From Claveliimonas ammoniilytica (lineage in GTDB: Bacteria > Bacillota > Clostridia > Lachnospirales > Lachnospiraceae): 54,188 nt of DNA. A program made the translations under genes and the position numbers. The stretch is from NCBI RefSeq assembly GCF_025567415.1, contig NZ_JAOQJV010000016.1:1-54188 (forward strand). The letters are read 5' to 3'. Numbering within the stretch: position 1 is the stretch's first letter; each line of letters begins with the position of its first letter. Of this stretch, positions 8,224 to 16,603 are shown one piece after another. The notes beneath the pieces are model-generated. The model searched no databases. It was not told the DNA's origin and saw only the letters and a program-made list of their open reading frames with translations.

Positions 8224-8528
8224 TGGCTTCTCCTCTCTCTGTGGCGCGTTGGGGGGCAGTCCTCCGGCTCTTCCTGGGTGTCATGCACTGCCTGGATGAT
8301 CTCTTCCGGTTCTGGCTGAGCAGATTCTTCCATCTCCCGTACCGCCTGTTCAAATTCTGGATTCGCTACCGCCGGCACATTCACCAGATAGTGGTTCTCT
8401 TCCTGTTCCAACAGATCGGACAATCTCATTGCATTCATGCCACCATCATTACCTGTCCACAAAACTGTGACCGGTCTGCCTAACATATAATCTTCTAATG
8501 CTTCTTTTAAGGATTTTTCTATGTACAT
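8220..8528 (-). CDS. Acidic phage protein, unknown function
   Basis: 102 residues; ATG at 8528 follows AGGAGG at good spacing and overlaps the upstream stop as TGATG. The first half (LKEALEDYMLGRPVTVLW) may form a small domain; the rest is rich in Glu, Pro and Gln and probably disordered. No family recognised. Confidence 0.6.
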   Translation of the reverse strand: MYIEKSLKEALEDYMLGRPVTVLWTGNDGGMNAMRLSDLLEQEENHYLVNVPAVANPEFEQAVREMEESAQPEPEEIIQAVHDTQEEPEDCPPTRHRERRSQ

Positions 8529-8911
8529 CAATCATTCCTCCTGATTCTAAGTTTAATCCCCATCTCTTCATCGATATTGTCTATGAAGTCCTGCCATCCA
8601 ACGATATCATCCATCAGACACTCAGCCTTTAAATTCATTCTGTCAATAAACCTCTGACACCGCTTTGTCCCAAAATCAAATTCATCTCTGAGAGTTGCCA
8701 CGCACAAGATAGTGAATGTATCCATCGTCATTTCCTTGATCTTTCTCGTGGCAATCTCTAGGCTCTTTCTGTCAAGCAGGGTATGGATCTTTGTAGCATT
8801 CCGGAACTCGATCTCATCTCTCAGCCCATCGACTCCATTCTTCTCCACAATGGTAAGCGCAAGCTGTAAGCCATCTTGACGACCTGCCATATAATCATTC
8901 ATCTTTGCCAC
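8528..8911 (-). CDS. Phage protein of unknown function
   Basis: 127 residues, starts MAKMNDYMAGRQDGLQLAL and is mostly helical by eye. The middle reads TFTILCVATLRDEFDFGTKR. It is coupled to the next gene through a TGATG overlap. It belongs to a conserved but uncharacterised phage family as far as I can tell. Confidence 0.65.
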   Translation of the reverse strand: MAKMNDYMAGRQDGLQLALTIVEKNGVDGLRDEIEFRNATKIHTLLDRKSLEIATRKIKEMTMDTFTILCVATLRDEFDFGTKRCQRFIDRMNLKAECLMDDIVGWQDFIDNIDEEMGIKLRIRRND

Positions 8912-9088
8912 TTACTCTTCCTCCCAGTACTCTATAACATATTCTTTCTTCCCTTTTGCATTGCCAGGAATGACCTGATATCCAATTCTGACCGAATATC
9001 CTGCCTTGATTAATAACCTGGCTATCTGCAGCCGATCCTCTTCATTTAGACCAGCTGTTCCACCTCTAATGCTTCTTATTACTGCCAT
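8912..9088 (-). CDS. Small phage protein, unknown function
   Basis: 58 residues beginning MAVIRSIRGGTAGLNEEDRL, with AAGGAG 7 bases upstream. The segment LQIARLLIKAGYSVRIGYQV suggests one helix and a beta hairpin. It overlaps the end of the preceding zinc-finger frame by 23 bases and stops 1 base from the next start. Confidence 0.6.
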   Translation of the reverse strand: MAVIRSIRGGTAGLNEEDRLQIARLLIKAGYSVRIGYQVIPGNAKGKKEYVIEYWEEE

Positions 9089-9242
9089 ACATCTGTCTCC
9101 TTATGCAATTTCTATGAAACCACATCTTCGTATTACGCTTAGTTTTCACGTATTCCTGTTCGTCCTCTGGATAGATAACCTCTTCGCAGGCATGACAGAT
9201 ATGCGTTTCTGCTTTCTTCTCTTTCTTCTTTTTTTCTGTCAT
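9066..9242 (-). CDS. Small zinc-finger phage protein
   Basis: 58 residues with a very basic N-terminus (KKKKEKKAETH) followed by CHAC and, 27 residues on, FHRNC, which together form a four-ligand C-C-H-C site. The start overlaps the stop of the 9242-9448 gene (TGATG-type coupling). The C-terminal residues overlap the following gene. Confidence 0.6.
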   Translation of the reverse strand: MTEKKKKEKKAETHICHACEEVIYPEDEQEYVKTKRNTKMWFHRNCIRRQMYGSNKKH

Positions 9243-9448
9243 CAGTTCGTCCTCCCCAAATATTCATCGTGTATTTTATTCACGATTGGCGAAAACCAAA
9301 ATAATAGATTTTTTATATCTGATTTTGCACCGTATTGCCTGCATAGTTCAAGCGATCGTTTATTATATGCATCCATATCATGATTAGCCAGATACTCTTT
9401 GTAATTCTTCCAGCAGGCGTTATATATCTTTGTTACTCGCTCTTCCAT
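9242..9448 (-). CDS. Small phage protein, unknown function
   Basis: 68 residues, aromatic and helical (IYNACWKNYKEYLANHDMDA). It lies at the left edge of the GTTACC repeat region and would be the first gene transcribed leftward from it. No family recognised. Confidence 0.5.
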   Translation of the reverse strand: MEERVTKIYNACWKNYKEYLANHDMDAYNKRSLELCRQYGAKSDIKNLLFWFSPIVNKIHDEYLGRTN

Positions 9449-9455
9449 AATCTCT

Positions 9456-9727
9456 GTTACCTCTTGTTACCGTTTTTCAATGTATGTTACCAAAAACGGG
9501 AAACGTCTCTAACCCTTGTATTTACTGCGTTTACAGCACTTTTCTCAATTTTGTTACCGTGTTACCACAACTTTCCCCATATAGGAGAAAAATATATGTA
9601 CAACATTCATACATTTACTTTTCTCTATAAGGGTTGATTTTTGATTGGTAATTTTGGTAACACTCACAAAAAAATGCTTCTAAAGCCCATGGTTGACAGC
9701 TTTCTTCTGTTACCAACACTTGGTAAC
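9456..9727. repeat. GTTACC repeat array, putative phage replication origin or operator
   Basis: This 280-base gap between genes holds eight exact copies of GTTACC or its complement: 9456, 9466, 9486, 9553, 9561, 9656 (inverted), 9709 and 9722 (inverted). The last two form a perfect palindrome of GTTACCAA and TTGGTAAC around three bases. Two copies are 10 bases apart. A separate inverted repeat (CCGTTTTT at 9470, AAAAACGG at 9492) overlaps the array. The sequence is AT-rich and lies directly downstream of the replication helicase gene, which fits an iteron-type origin. Confidence 0.65.
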
Positions 9728-9728
9728 A

Positions 9729-11588
9729 TTATTTGAATGGCAACTCTTCTTGTTCATACTCTTCTAGCTTCCTAAAGCCATCCTGATCAACATTTTCATT
9801 TAGCTTCAAAACCACGCATCTCTTCGGATCTCCGTTCACTCTCGTTACTTTCGTCAACCTGCCTCCCTGTGTCATAATCAGATTCTTGCGGTCTGCCCAT
9901 GACAAAAAGGCTTTGTCGGAAAATCCACCATTCTTGCATAACTCCTTGAATGCCTGGTTGTAAATGATTGCATACCCGTCCTCTAAGGTTCCCCACTGTT
10001 CAGCATTGGTGCTTATATCAAATCTCTGGCCATTCATGGCGATCTTGTCCTGCAGATAGTGATAGCAGCGTTCGTTATCACTCAAATCATTTTTGTTGAT
10101 CAGAACGCTCTTCGCTTCTTCCAAGGTGATATACTGTCCGTCTTTGAACAGACAATCTGTTGCGATCTTATCTGCGGTCAACAATATAGCCAGAGATATA
10201 CTCTGTTTCTGCATGGCTTCATCATCGTACAGTTTTGTCTGAAAATCTTTCTGGATCCGGCGTATTTCCTCCACCCCCAGAGACTTCAATGCTTCTATAT
10301 ATCGTTTCCCGGCCAGACCATAGTTCTTCTTTACAGTCTCTGCAGTCTCCTGCGGATCCTTAAAGACATGCTCCCCACATTCCACTTCCAGAATACGGTT
10401 AATGGCTCCGCCCTGCGATACATAAGAATTCAATGGACGTTCCCCATTTGTCAGAATGCAATTCTTCCAGCGGTTCTCTCGGTTAATGCCAAGATCTTTA
10501 TTGGATCTGCTTTTGCCTTTTCCGGAACACAGGTCGTATACAATGCCTTCAAAATTATCCCGGATCCGGCTACTGGTCTTGCTGGTATCGTCCAGTACCA
10601 TCGGTAAATGATTCAACATATCTGCTTTTGCTTCCAACGCTACCTCTGTAGTCTTAAAATCTCCTATGTACGCAGATTCATCCGGATTCGCCCAAATCGA
10701 TGTCGCAACCATAAGAGATACTGTTTTACCGCCTTCGGTTTCTCCCCAAAGATCTACGATAAATGGCAGTCCTCCCAGAAGGCTAACCAGCACACTCGCA
10801 AATGATGCTGCCATCATGAATTTAATTTCTACCCGGCCAGACTTGCGCAGTTTCAAAATATGCGATTGCCACAACTTCCAGTTCCCATGCGCTGACACGC
10901 TGTCATAAGCCTGTCGGAATCTCTGGTCTCCATCAAATACAATATCCGTATCATAGGGGATAAACTGCTCTCCAATCCATCCGAGCTTGCTGGTAGAATA
11001 CTGCACCTTGATATGACTGTCGTTCATATTCTCTACATCAGACAGATATCTGACCAGAAGTTTTGCATTTTCAGATGTCACCGATATTCCTCTTCCGGAA
11101 AGAGCAACAATCTTGCTGGCAGATGTCACCATTGTCTTTGGCACGATGATCTCATTCCAGATCCGATTACGCTTATATGCGATCTTAATCTGCTCCTCAC
11201 CTGTTTCCATGTTCTTCATCCGCTCTACTGGGAGAATAGGATGATAACAAGCTACAGAGTCAATCTGGCTGTCATTCTGCGCATATATCCCATCTTCCCC
11301 GGCTAGCCACGCACCACAGAACATATTGTCATAAGGTCCATCAAAATTAGTCCATCTCTCCAGCATCGTGATTGGTTTCTCGCGCTCTTTCCGCTTATTC
11401 TCCCGATCAACTTTCTTGTATGCTTTTAGTAGCTCCTCAAATTTCCCTTTAACGCCCAGTTCTGATGCGCGATCTGTAAGTGACAGAATCATGCGCGCCT
11501 TTGCTATCTCGTCTTCCTGGTCAAATATCTCTACAAAAATTTCTTCCCCCAGGATGCTGTTCTTATCCAGTTTTATCAACGGCTCCAC
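9729..11588 (-). CDS. DUF927-domain phage replication ATPase/helicase
   Basis: 619 residues with a GTG start after GAGGTGAT. The DUF927 core starts near residue 80 and has Walker A GETEGGKT (residues 282-289), then LPMVLDDTSK as the Walker B region and a conserved LTNGERPL sensor-like motif. Such proteins act as the replicative helicase in many Firmicutes phages and plasmids, paired with a CHC2 primase as here. A short C-terminal domain (about 540-600) looks like a winged helix. Confidence 0.85.
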   Translation of the reverse strand: MEPLIKLDKNSILGEEIFVEIFDQEDEIAKARMILSLTDRASELGVKGKFEELLKAYKKVDRENKRKEREKPITMLERWTNFDGPYDNMFCGAWLAGEDGIYAQNDSQIDSVACYHPILPVERMKNMETGEEQIKIAYKRNRIWNEIIVPKTMVTSASKIVALSGRGISVTSENAKLLVRYLSDVENMNDSHIKVQYSTSKLGWIGEQFIPYDTDIVFDGDQRFRQAYDSVSAHGNWKLWQSHILKLRKSGRVEIKFMMAASFASVLVSLLGGLPFIVDLWGETEGGKTVSLMVATSIWANPDESAYIGDFKTTEVALEAKADMLNHLPMVLDDTSKTSSRIRDNFEGIVYDLCSGKGKSRSNKDLGINRENRWKNCILTNGERPLNSYVSQGGAINRILEVECGEHVFKDPQETAETVKKNYGLAGKRYIEALKSLGVEEIRRIQKDFQTKLYDDEAMQKQSISLAILLTADKIATDCLFKDGQYITLEEAKSVLINKNDLSDNERCYHYLQDKIAMNGQRFDISTNAEQWGTLEDGYAIIYNQAFKELCKNGGFSDKAFLSWADRKNLIMTQGGRLTKVTRVNGDPKRCVVLKLNENVDQDGFRKLEEYEQEELPFK

Positions 11589-11599
11589 ATTCTATCACC

Positions 11600-12082
11600 T
11601 CACTTCTCCAAATATCCGCCCACATACAGTTGATACTGCAGGGCGTTATAGCAATCACACCAGACCTCTGATAATGGCTCAGATCGTTCCATATAACTTC
11701 TGTAAATTGTGATCAGAGCATTGTTCAGTTTGCGCCTGCTCTGCTCTCTCTGCGCCGTTTTTCGCTTCATTTCCTGCGCTTTCTTTGCCCGGTAAATAGC
11801 GAGCTTAGAAGCGTAGGACGATTTCTTTTCGTAAGTTCCGCCAAGCATCAGGAACGCATCTTTAAATCCAATACCATAGAATTGCTCTATGAAGCTAAAT
11901 ATATCTCCATTAGCTCCACAGCCGAAGCAATTGTAATCCCTGTCGTATATCTTCATCGATGCCTCCCGGTCGCCCTTATGGAATGGACACTGAATGAATC
12001 CCGCCCTATTAGGTTGGGGCAGACCGCATCTGGTCAGAATGTCTCTCATACTGTATTCCTGTCGGATCTCATCACTGGTCAC
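11600..12082 (-). CDS. CHC2 zinc-finger primase fragment-type protein
   Basis: 160 residues. Cys32, His35, Cys52 and Cys55 within CPFHKGDREASMKI and CFGCGANGD form the DnaG-type CHC2 zinc-binding domain that recognises template DNA. No TOPRIM catalytic domain follows; the rest is a basic helical tail. It therefore probably works with the adjacent DUF927 ATPase as a split primase-helicase. It overlaps the nuclease gene by 11 bases. Confidence 0.87.
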   Translation of the reverse strand: MTSDEIRQEYSMRDILTRCGLPQPNRAGFIQCPFHKGDREASMKIYDRDYNCFGCGANGDIFSFIEQFYGIGFKDAFLMLGGTYEKKSSYASKLAIYRAKKAQEMKRKTAQREQSRRKLNNALITIYRSYMERSEPLSEVWCDCYNALQYQLYVGGYLEK

Positions 12083-12587
12083 AGGAGGTCACCCCCCCCG
12101 ATAAAATCCGGATAATCTCTTCTCCGGTGTCTTTTTTATCACAGAACAGAAACTTGCATCCGTACTTTCGTTCTTGCGTACAGAGCACCTTATACAGTGT
12201 CTCGCCGGTCATTGCCTTAGTTTCAACATCTTCCCATTTTCCAGTCTCTGGATTCTTCCTGCGTTTCCATCGTCTGGGGTTCTCCCACCAGATCACATCC
12301 TCCAGACGCTTAATATCTTTTCCATGCTCCACTAAAAACACCATCTGGATATCATTCTCATTCGCCCGGATCAGCTCTCTCCGGAACCGTTCGTGATCCT
12401 GACACACATTACTGCATAATTCTGACAAGTTCTGTTTCCTGTCAATAATCAGCCGGGGATTATCGTAGTTCATGTAATCCCCGACCATAAGTTTAGACAC
12501 CGGATGCCTGATTCCATGCTGGTCAAATGTCTCCACAATCTTAGTAATTGCCCTGGCTTTCTCCCGGCTGTCTATCTGTATTACCAT
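12072..12587 (-). CDS. ERCC4-domain nuclease
   Basis: 171 residues. IQIDSREKA at the start, VGDYMNYD at about 42-49 and LIIDRKQNLSEL at about 53-64 give the D...GD...(D/E)RK pattern of XPF/ERCC4 endonucleases. Phage versions process branched recombination or replication intermediates. The gene lies in the replication block between SSB and primase. Confidence 0.87.
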   Translation of the reverse strand: MVIQIDSREKARAITKIVETFDQHGIRHPVSKLMVGDYMNYDNPRLIIDRKQNLSELCSNVCQDHERFRRELIRANENDIQMVFLVEHGKDIKRLEDVIWWENPRRWKRRKNPETGKWEDVETKAMTGETLYKVLCTQERKYGCKFLFCDKKDTGEEIIRILSGGVTSCDQ

Positions 12588-12598
12588 CTGATCACCAC

Positions 12599-13015
12599 CT
12601 AGTTAAACGGCAGTTCTTCATCGATATCATCCGGAATATTCTGGAATCCATCATCACCCACTGGTCCGAATCCACTGTTATCCTGTGCCTGCTGTTGTGA
12701 TCCTTTTGACTCAACAAACTCACAATTTTCCACAACCACATCTGTTGTATACACTTTCTGACCATCGTTGTTGGTATATGATCCTGTCTGGATCCGTCCC
12801 TGGCATCCCATCCGCATACCTTTATGAAAATACTTTTCAATAAACTCCGCAGTCTTTCCAAAAGCAACACAATTTGGGAAATCTGCTGTTGGTCCGTTCT
12901 CACCTTTGAACCGGCGATCTACTGCAAGTGCAAATCTCGCAATAGATGAACCGCCCTCTGTATATCTGACTTCCGGATCTCTGGTCAATCTTCCTACAAG
13001 CTGCACACTATTCAT
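12599..13015 (-). CDS. ssb: Single-stranded DNA-binding protein
   Basis: 138 residues with the SSB OB fold (QLVGRLTRDPEVRYTEGGSS, then FPNCVAFGKTAEFI) and the acidic tail DDIDEELPFN that recruits partner proteins. A Gln/Ser-rich linker separates them. It starts inside the last codons of the ERF gene, so the two are translationally coupled. Confidence 0.96.
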   Translation of the reverse strand: MNSVQLVGRLTRDPEVRYTEGGSSIARFALAVDRRFKGENGPTADFPNCVAFGKTAEFIEKYFHKGMRMGCQGRIQTGSYTNNDGQKVYTTDVVVENCEFVESKGSQQQAQDNSGFGPVGDDGFQNIPDDIDEELPFN

Positions 13016-13748
13016 CCTGCTCTGCCTCCCTCTGAAGATCTGGCGTCTTCTGGAATTTACTCATAACTTTTTTGTACTCCAGAACTGTCATATCCTCAAT
13101 CTTCTTCGCTTTTACATCACGCATTGCCAGAATCTGCTTATCAGTCACACCGGTTCTCTTCTGCTCGTTCTGAATTGTAGCAAGCATCGGCTGGCTGATC
13201 TTCACATCTTCCGCTTCATCATTGGACGACTCTGTCGTTGCCGGCTGCTCTTTTGGCTTCTCCTGCTTCTTTTCTAATTGCTTCTTAGGAGTTCTAATCT
13301 TTTCTTCCAGGCTCTCTCCATCTGGATCAGACATTTCCTCTGTCGGAATACAAAATACCTGAAAGCATAAATACTTATAAGCAATAGCCATTGCCTTATT
13401 AGTTGCTTTATCCCCCATATCCATGCCTTCTCCATAAATGATGGACGTAACACGCGATCCGTCTTCAGCGCAAATGTCATATTTCACTTTACAGATGACT
13501 TTAAGTATAGCTGTACCATTTTTCGTTTTTCCGACTTCTTCACACTGACGTTCTACAACTGTCGGAATAATTACAACCTTATTCTTCGCCAGTGCAGGAT
13601 GAAGTGCATTAAACACATCATCCACACTGCGATACTTAAATCCCTGCTGCTTATTCACCTTATCTTTTCCTACGATTCCACAATCTGCAATAACTCCGGC
13701 AATAGCAGCATAAATCTTTGGATTTTCTATTATCCTTTCCTCTTTCAT
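13008..13748 (-). CDS. ERF-family single-strand annealing recombinase
   Basis: 246 residues. Residues 1-130 follow ERF proteins: KVNKQQGFKYRSVDDVFNAL, a long beta region, and GEGMDMGDKATNKAMAIAYK. The tail from about 145 is charged and low in complexity, then a small helical domain (KISQPMLATIQNEQ) that may bind a partner. Together with SSB it forms the phage recombination module. Confidence 0.93.
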   Translation of the reverse strand: MKEERIIENPKIYAAIAGVIADCGIVGKDKVNKQQGFKYRSVDDVFNALHPALAKNKVVIIPTVVERQCEEVGKTKNGTAILKVICKVKYDICAEDGSRVTSIIYGEGMDMGDKATNKAMAIAYKYLCFQVFCIPTEEMSDPDGESLEEKIRTPKKQLEKKQEKPKEQPATTESSNDEAEDVKISQPMLATIQNEQKRTGVTDKQILAMRDVKAKKIEDMTVLEYKKVMSKFQKTPDLQREAEQDE

Positions 13749-13946
13749 CTAACTCTCCTTGTCATAAACGACTCTCTTGGCAGACTCCACAATCAAAATG
13801 CTTGCAATCTGTTTCAGAGATAATGCCGATTCATTATAAATATCCACCAACACGTTATATGCCTCCGGACTCAGCTTTACTACGGTCTGTTGATCAACCG
13901 GCTGCTTACTTCTGGCCGGAATATGTATCTTTCCATCTTCCTGCAT
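13749..13946 (-). CDS. Small phage protein, possible ribbon-helix-helix
   Basis: 65 residues reading TVVKLSPEAYNVLVDIYNES then LSLKQIASILIVESAKR. A beta strand followed by two helices of this kind resembles ribbon-helix-helix DNA-binding proteins. It is packed between the DUF1351 and ERF genes with 1-base overlaps. Role unknown. Confidence 0.6.
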   Translation of the reverse strand: MQEDGKIHIPARSKQPVDQQTVVKLSPEAYNVLVDIYNESALSLKQIASILIVESAKRVVYDKES

Positions 13947-14875
13947 TAAACTGTCCTCCGCTCAAAATAAATACCAATGCTGTTAAATGCCATTTCCACT
14001 TCTTCCAACTCCGCCGGAGTAGCTATTACTCTGTAAAACGCAGTCACTGTGGATGGTTGCTCAAACGGCAGTTCATCATCCGCAATCACAGGAGTCTGTT
14101 CTACTGTCTGCTGCGCCTTTTCCTGTTCTTCTTTGCGGATCTGCTCTTCCCTGCGAATCGCTTCTCGTTCCGCAACTCTTGCACGTTCAATCTCTGTCTG
14201 TCTTCTACGTTCTTCTTCTCGCTGCCGGCATTCTTCCTCGCGTTTCAATGCATCAGCCTTATTCTGCTCATAAGTCGTTATCATCTGGATCGCATCATTC
14301 AGATTCAGCGTTCTCTTATATAAAGCCAATGCATCCGGTTCTTTGTCTGATCTCATTGCCTTGATGCTGGAGACTGCAGTTTGGATTGTGGACATCTTTT
14401 CTGTCATATCCTTTTTGATCGATTTCATGGATACAGATACATTCTCCCATTTCGAATCATACAGCTTGTCCAGATTGATAAACTCTCTGCAGTCTTCGTA
14501 TTCTGAAGTGCAATCTTCATACATCCGCTGGATTTCTTCCCGCTTTTCCTTCCGGCGCTTTTCTTCAAATGCCTGAACCTGCTCATTAATCGCATTAATC
14601 GGTTCATCGACCTTAGCAGACAATGACTTCATCCTCTTATCAAATGCATCGTAAGGCTCCATCCATTTCTTCTTAACTGTCTTCCGACCGTCCTCAATGT
14701 CTTTCTTCAATCTTCTGAGACTTGCAATCTCTGCCTTGGCAATAGTCTTTGTATCCTCGGTAAATACAGCGCCTCTGTATTCATCCAATTTCTTATCTAA
14801 TTGTTCTTCCAGGGCATCGAAATTCATTTCTATCGTTCCTGGATTCTGTTTAATAGCTAATGTCAGTTCGTTCAT
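13946..14875 (-). CDS. DUF1351-family phage protein
   Basis: 309 residues. Residues 15-110 (EEQLDKKLDEYRG, ASLRRLKKDIEDGRKTVKKK) match DUF1351, found beside recombinase genes in many phages. A long charged coiled coil rich in R and E (about 190-255) follows, then a small C-terminal domain (TVTAFYRVIATPAELEEVE). Its position before ERF suggests an accessory recombination role. Confidence 0.85.
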   Translation of the reverse strand: MNELTLAIKQNPGTIEMNFDALEEQLDKKLDEYRGAVFTEDTKTIAKAEIASLRRLKKDIEDGRKTVKKKWMEPYDAFDKRMKSLSAKVDEPINAINEQVQAFEEKRRKEKREEIQRMYEDCTSEYEDCREFINLDKLYDSKWENVSVSMKSIKKDMTEKMSTIQTAVSSIKAMRSDKEPDALALYKRTLNLNDAIQMITTYEQNKADALKREEECRQREEERRRQTEIERARVAEREAIRREEQIRKEEQEKAQQTVEQTPVIADDELPFEQPSTVTAFYRVIATPAELEEVEMAFNSIGIYFERRTV

Positions 14876-14878
14876 TCC

Positions 14879-15265
14879 CTATTCCTCCTTATCTCCATCC
14901 TTCATTGTCGTGGAGTAATCTCTCAGAATCTTCTGCTTCCACTGTTCAGAATCTACATCTCCAAGTCCTGTCCACTGCTCACCGACTTCCAATACCAAGA
15001 TCAGATCACCTACAATCGGGCATCCATGTACCAATGTTCCATACATTATGCTGCCGAAGAAATTCAATGGCAAATCCTTAAGTAGTCCTTCCTCATCCAC
15101 TAGCATGAGTACTGGAGCCTTGAAGTAATCCCACAGCTTCTGTGTTTTAACCGGTTCTACCAGACCTCCGCCAATAGCATTCTGGAGATCTTTGATATTA
15201 TTTACGTCCACTTCGATGACAGAAATCTTGTCATCCGTGGTAATCTTAAGCGTTTTCGTCCTCAT
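14879..15265 (-). CDS. DUF3846-type phage protein
   Basis: 128 residues from MRTKTLKITT at 15265; the longer upstream frame is an artefact overlapping another gene. The sequence contains LQNAIGGGLVEPV, VLMLVDEEGLLKDLPLN and GCPIVGDLILV, the pattern of DUF3846 domains. Function unknown. It overlaps the 49-residue gene before it. Confidence 0.75.
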   Translation of the reverse strand: MRTKTLKITTDDKISVIEVDVNNIKDLQNAIGGGLVEPVKTQKLWDYFKAPVLMLVDEEGLLKDLPLNFFGSIMYGTLVHGCPIVGDLILVLEVGEQWTGLGDVDSEQWKQKILRDYSTTMKDGDKEE

Positions 15266-15395
15266 CCTTAAATTCCCTTTCCCTATATTCTTCTGCCAGA
15301 CGTTTCCTGTGCTTACGCATCCGATCCAGCCTGTCCAACTCTTCAATGTCCTGTTGGACTAAGCGCTCCTGATCAGCCCAATCGTATCGGTCCAT
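15246..15395 (-). CDS. Small charged phage protein
   Basis: 49 residues, MDRYDWADQERLVQQDIEEL and onward, almost entirely charged helix. The start overlaps the previous stop as TAATG, and the end runs 20 bases into the DUF3846 gene. It is preceded by GGAGCAGGAA. No family recognised. Confidence 0.55.
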   Translation of the reverse strand: MDRYDWADQERLVQQDIEELDRLDRMRKHRKRLAEEYREREFKDEDENA

Positions 15396-15610
15396 TATTC
15401 CTGCTCCTTCTCAGCTTCTTTAATACCGGTTTCTACTGCAGTTACAAGCAAGCCCTTCGCCATGCTTGCGTTCGTACCAGACTTAAACGCCTTATATAAA
15501 TGACCTGCTATCTGTCCAAATTCAACGATAAGAAGCTTGACATTTCCCTCTATCTGCACTTCACTTCTTACTGTTTCATCCCCCATATCTACTACTGAAT
15601 ATTTAATCAT
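15395..15610 (-). CDS. Small phage protein, unknown function
   Basis: 71 residues (MIKYSVVDMGDETVRSEVQI and a helical second half ending in KEAEKEQE). The stop and the next start share bases (TAATG). It belongs to the early leftward cluster. Family not recognised. Confidence 0.6.
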   Translation of the reverse strand: MIKYSVVDMGDETVRSEVQIEGNVKLLIVEFGQIAGHLYKAFKSGTNASMAKGLLVTAVETGIKEAEKEQE

Positions 15611-15657
15611 TTGACTAATCCTTTCTTTTTCCCTATAATAAAGTTGATTAATTTTCT

Positions 15658-15694
15658 GAGTGCTTCTCGCCTTGCCGGGCTTATGAGAGCACTC
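15658..15694. other. Hairpin in an intergenic gap
   Basis: GAGTGCT and AGCACTC form a 7-base stem around a G/C-rich loop, between two small genes. On the plus strand it is followed by TTTTCTT; on the minus strand no T run follows. It may be an RNA processing site or a terminator for antisense transcripts. Confidence 0.35.
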
Positions 15695-15699
15695 TTTTC

Positions 15700-15903
15700 T
15701 TATACGATCTGTTTGATCACATCCGTAATCATTGCTGTCCCGGAATCCAGCGCAACATTTGCAATCTTGTAATTTCCACTTGCGAACTTCGCATACACCA
15801 GTCCCCGGTCTGATCGGTACTCTAACTCCACCAGATCATGCAAGTTGCGTGTCTCCTGTAATGCTGGTAACAGCAAGTCCAATATCTTCTGCTTATTCTC
15901 CAT
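15700..15903 (-). CDS. Small phage protein, unknown function
   Basis: 67 residues: a helical N-terminus (LDLLLPALQETRNLHDLVEL) and a beta-rich half (GLVYAKFASGNYKIANVALD). It overlaps the small membrane protein gene by 11 bases. No family recognised. Confidence 0.6.
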   Translation of the reverse strand: MENKQKILDLLLPALQETRNLHDLVELEYRSDRGLVYAKFASGNYKIANVALDSGTAMITDVIKQIV

Positions 15904-16087
15904 CTATCTCACCCCTTCCTCTTAAATGTGCTCCGGCGGTCATCACCACACACCAGATTGCTTCTCTTACGAAATCGATCAGCATCACTCCTCCACGGTT
16001 GTTCATGGTCGCTATGGTATAGTACGCCCCAGCCAGTCCGATCACGATCAGCGCCGTGCCGATCCACTTCAATGTTTCTGCTTTCAT
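15893..16087 (-). CDS. Small membrane protein of the early region
   Basis: 64 residues with one clear membrane segment (WIGTALIVIGLAGAYYTIA) and a second weaker hydrophobic stretch (VREAIWCVVMTAGAHL). It is translated early in the leftward operon. Function unknown; a role in membrane exclusion is possible but not shown. Confidence 0.6.
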   Translation of the reverse strand: MKAETLKWIGTALIVIGLAGAYYTIATMNNRGGVMLIDFVREAIWCVVMTAGAHLRGRGEIDGE

Positions 16088-16110
16088 GCTTGTCTCTCCT
16101 TTCTACCGCC

Positions 16111-16209
16111 TCAGGCGGTCTTATCCAGCTCGTAATCTATCTTCACTTTCTCCTGTTCTTCCAGCAAAGAGATCAGCTCCTGTATAATCTTTGTCATATC
16201 CGGATTCAC
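16111..16209 (-). CDS. Very short leader-proximal peptide
   Basis: 32 residues from a GTG start after GAGGTGG, reading MTKIIQELISLLEEQEKV. It is a charged amphipathic helix. It would be the first gene of the leftward early block. Short length keeps confidence moderate. Confidence 0.45.
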   Translation of the reverse strand: MNPDMTKIIQELISLLEEQEKVKIDYELDKTA

Positions 16210-16315
16210 TCACACCACCTCTCTGTATGTTTATGTGATACTGTTTGTACTTGTTGCTCCTCTTCTTAATTTTCTCTTAACTCCCTAGTTTTTTATTGCC
16301 ATCATATTTGTTTAG

Positions 16316-16330
16316 CTGTATACTATACAG
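16316..16330. promoter_or_regulatory. Operator-like palindrome in the early control region
   Basis: CTGTATA and TATACAG form a perfect inverted repeat around one base. It lies in a 250-base AT-rich gap between the leftward early genes and a rightward small gene, where a phage repressor or Cro could act on both. Confidence 0.45.
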
Positions 16331-16390
16331 TCTGTCATACATCATTTTGTGTTCCAGAACATATTTTCGTACATTATATTGTGTTTTATA

Positions 16391-16419
16391 TTGACACATT
16401 ACGATTTTAGTAGTAGCCT
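16391..16419 (+). promoter_or_regulatory. Possible promoter for the small basic protein gene
   Basis: A consensus TTGACA is followed after 17 bases by a poor -10 (TAGCCT), about 40 bases before the start codon at 16462. The -10 match is weak, so activity may need a partner protein. Confidence 0.35.
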
Positions 16420-16461
16420 TTTATTAGAAGCTTCAAAATTCTAATAGAAAGGAGTGATTGC

Positions 16462-16596
16462 ATGGCAAAAGGTCGTTCTTGTAAACCTTCCGCTAAAGTT
16501 AGTAAAGCTGGACATACACTCTCCACAAGTAAATCTCCGTCTGCTAAATCTAAAGCTGGAACTACTTTAGCGAATCATAAACACGCCAATCATTAA
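16462..16596 (+). CDS. Small basic repeat protein on the opposite strand
   Basis: 44 residues with a strong AAAGGAG site. The sequence is rich in K, S, A and H and contains the unit SKAGxTLxxxK twice (SKAGHTLSTSK and SKAGTTLANHK). It runs against the lytic operon and is followed at once by a terminator, so it forms a one-gene unit. A nucleic-acid-binding role is likely from composition alone. I do not recognise a characterised family. Confidence 0.65.
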   Translation: MAKGRSCKPSAKVSKAGHTLSTSKSPSAKSKAGTTLANHKHANH

Positions 16597-16603
16597 TTGG
16601 TCA

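Noticed and set aside
9456..9727. CRISPR array
   Set aside because: The repeats are six bases, irregularly spaced and in both orientations; no Cas genes.
12592..12903. Minus-strand frame overlapping ssb
   Set aside because: Shifted frame within ssb; composition and lack of a start site mark it as a shadow.
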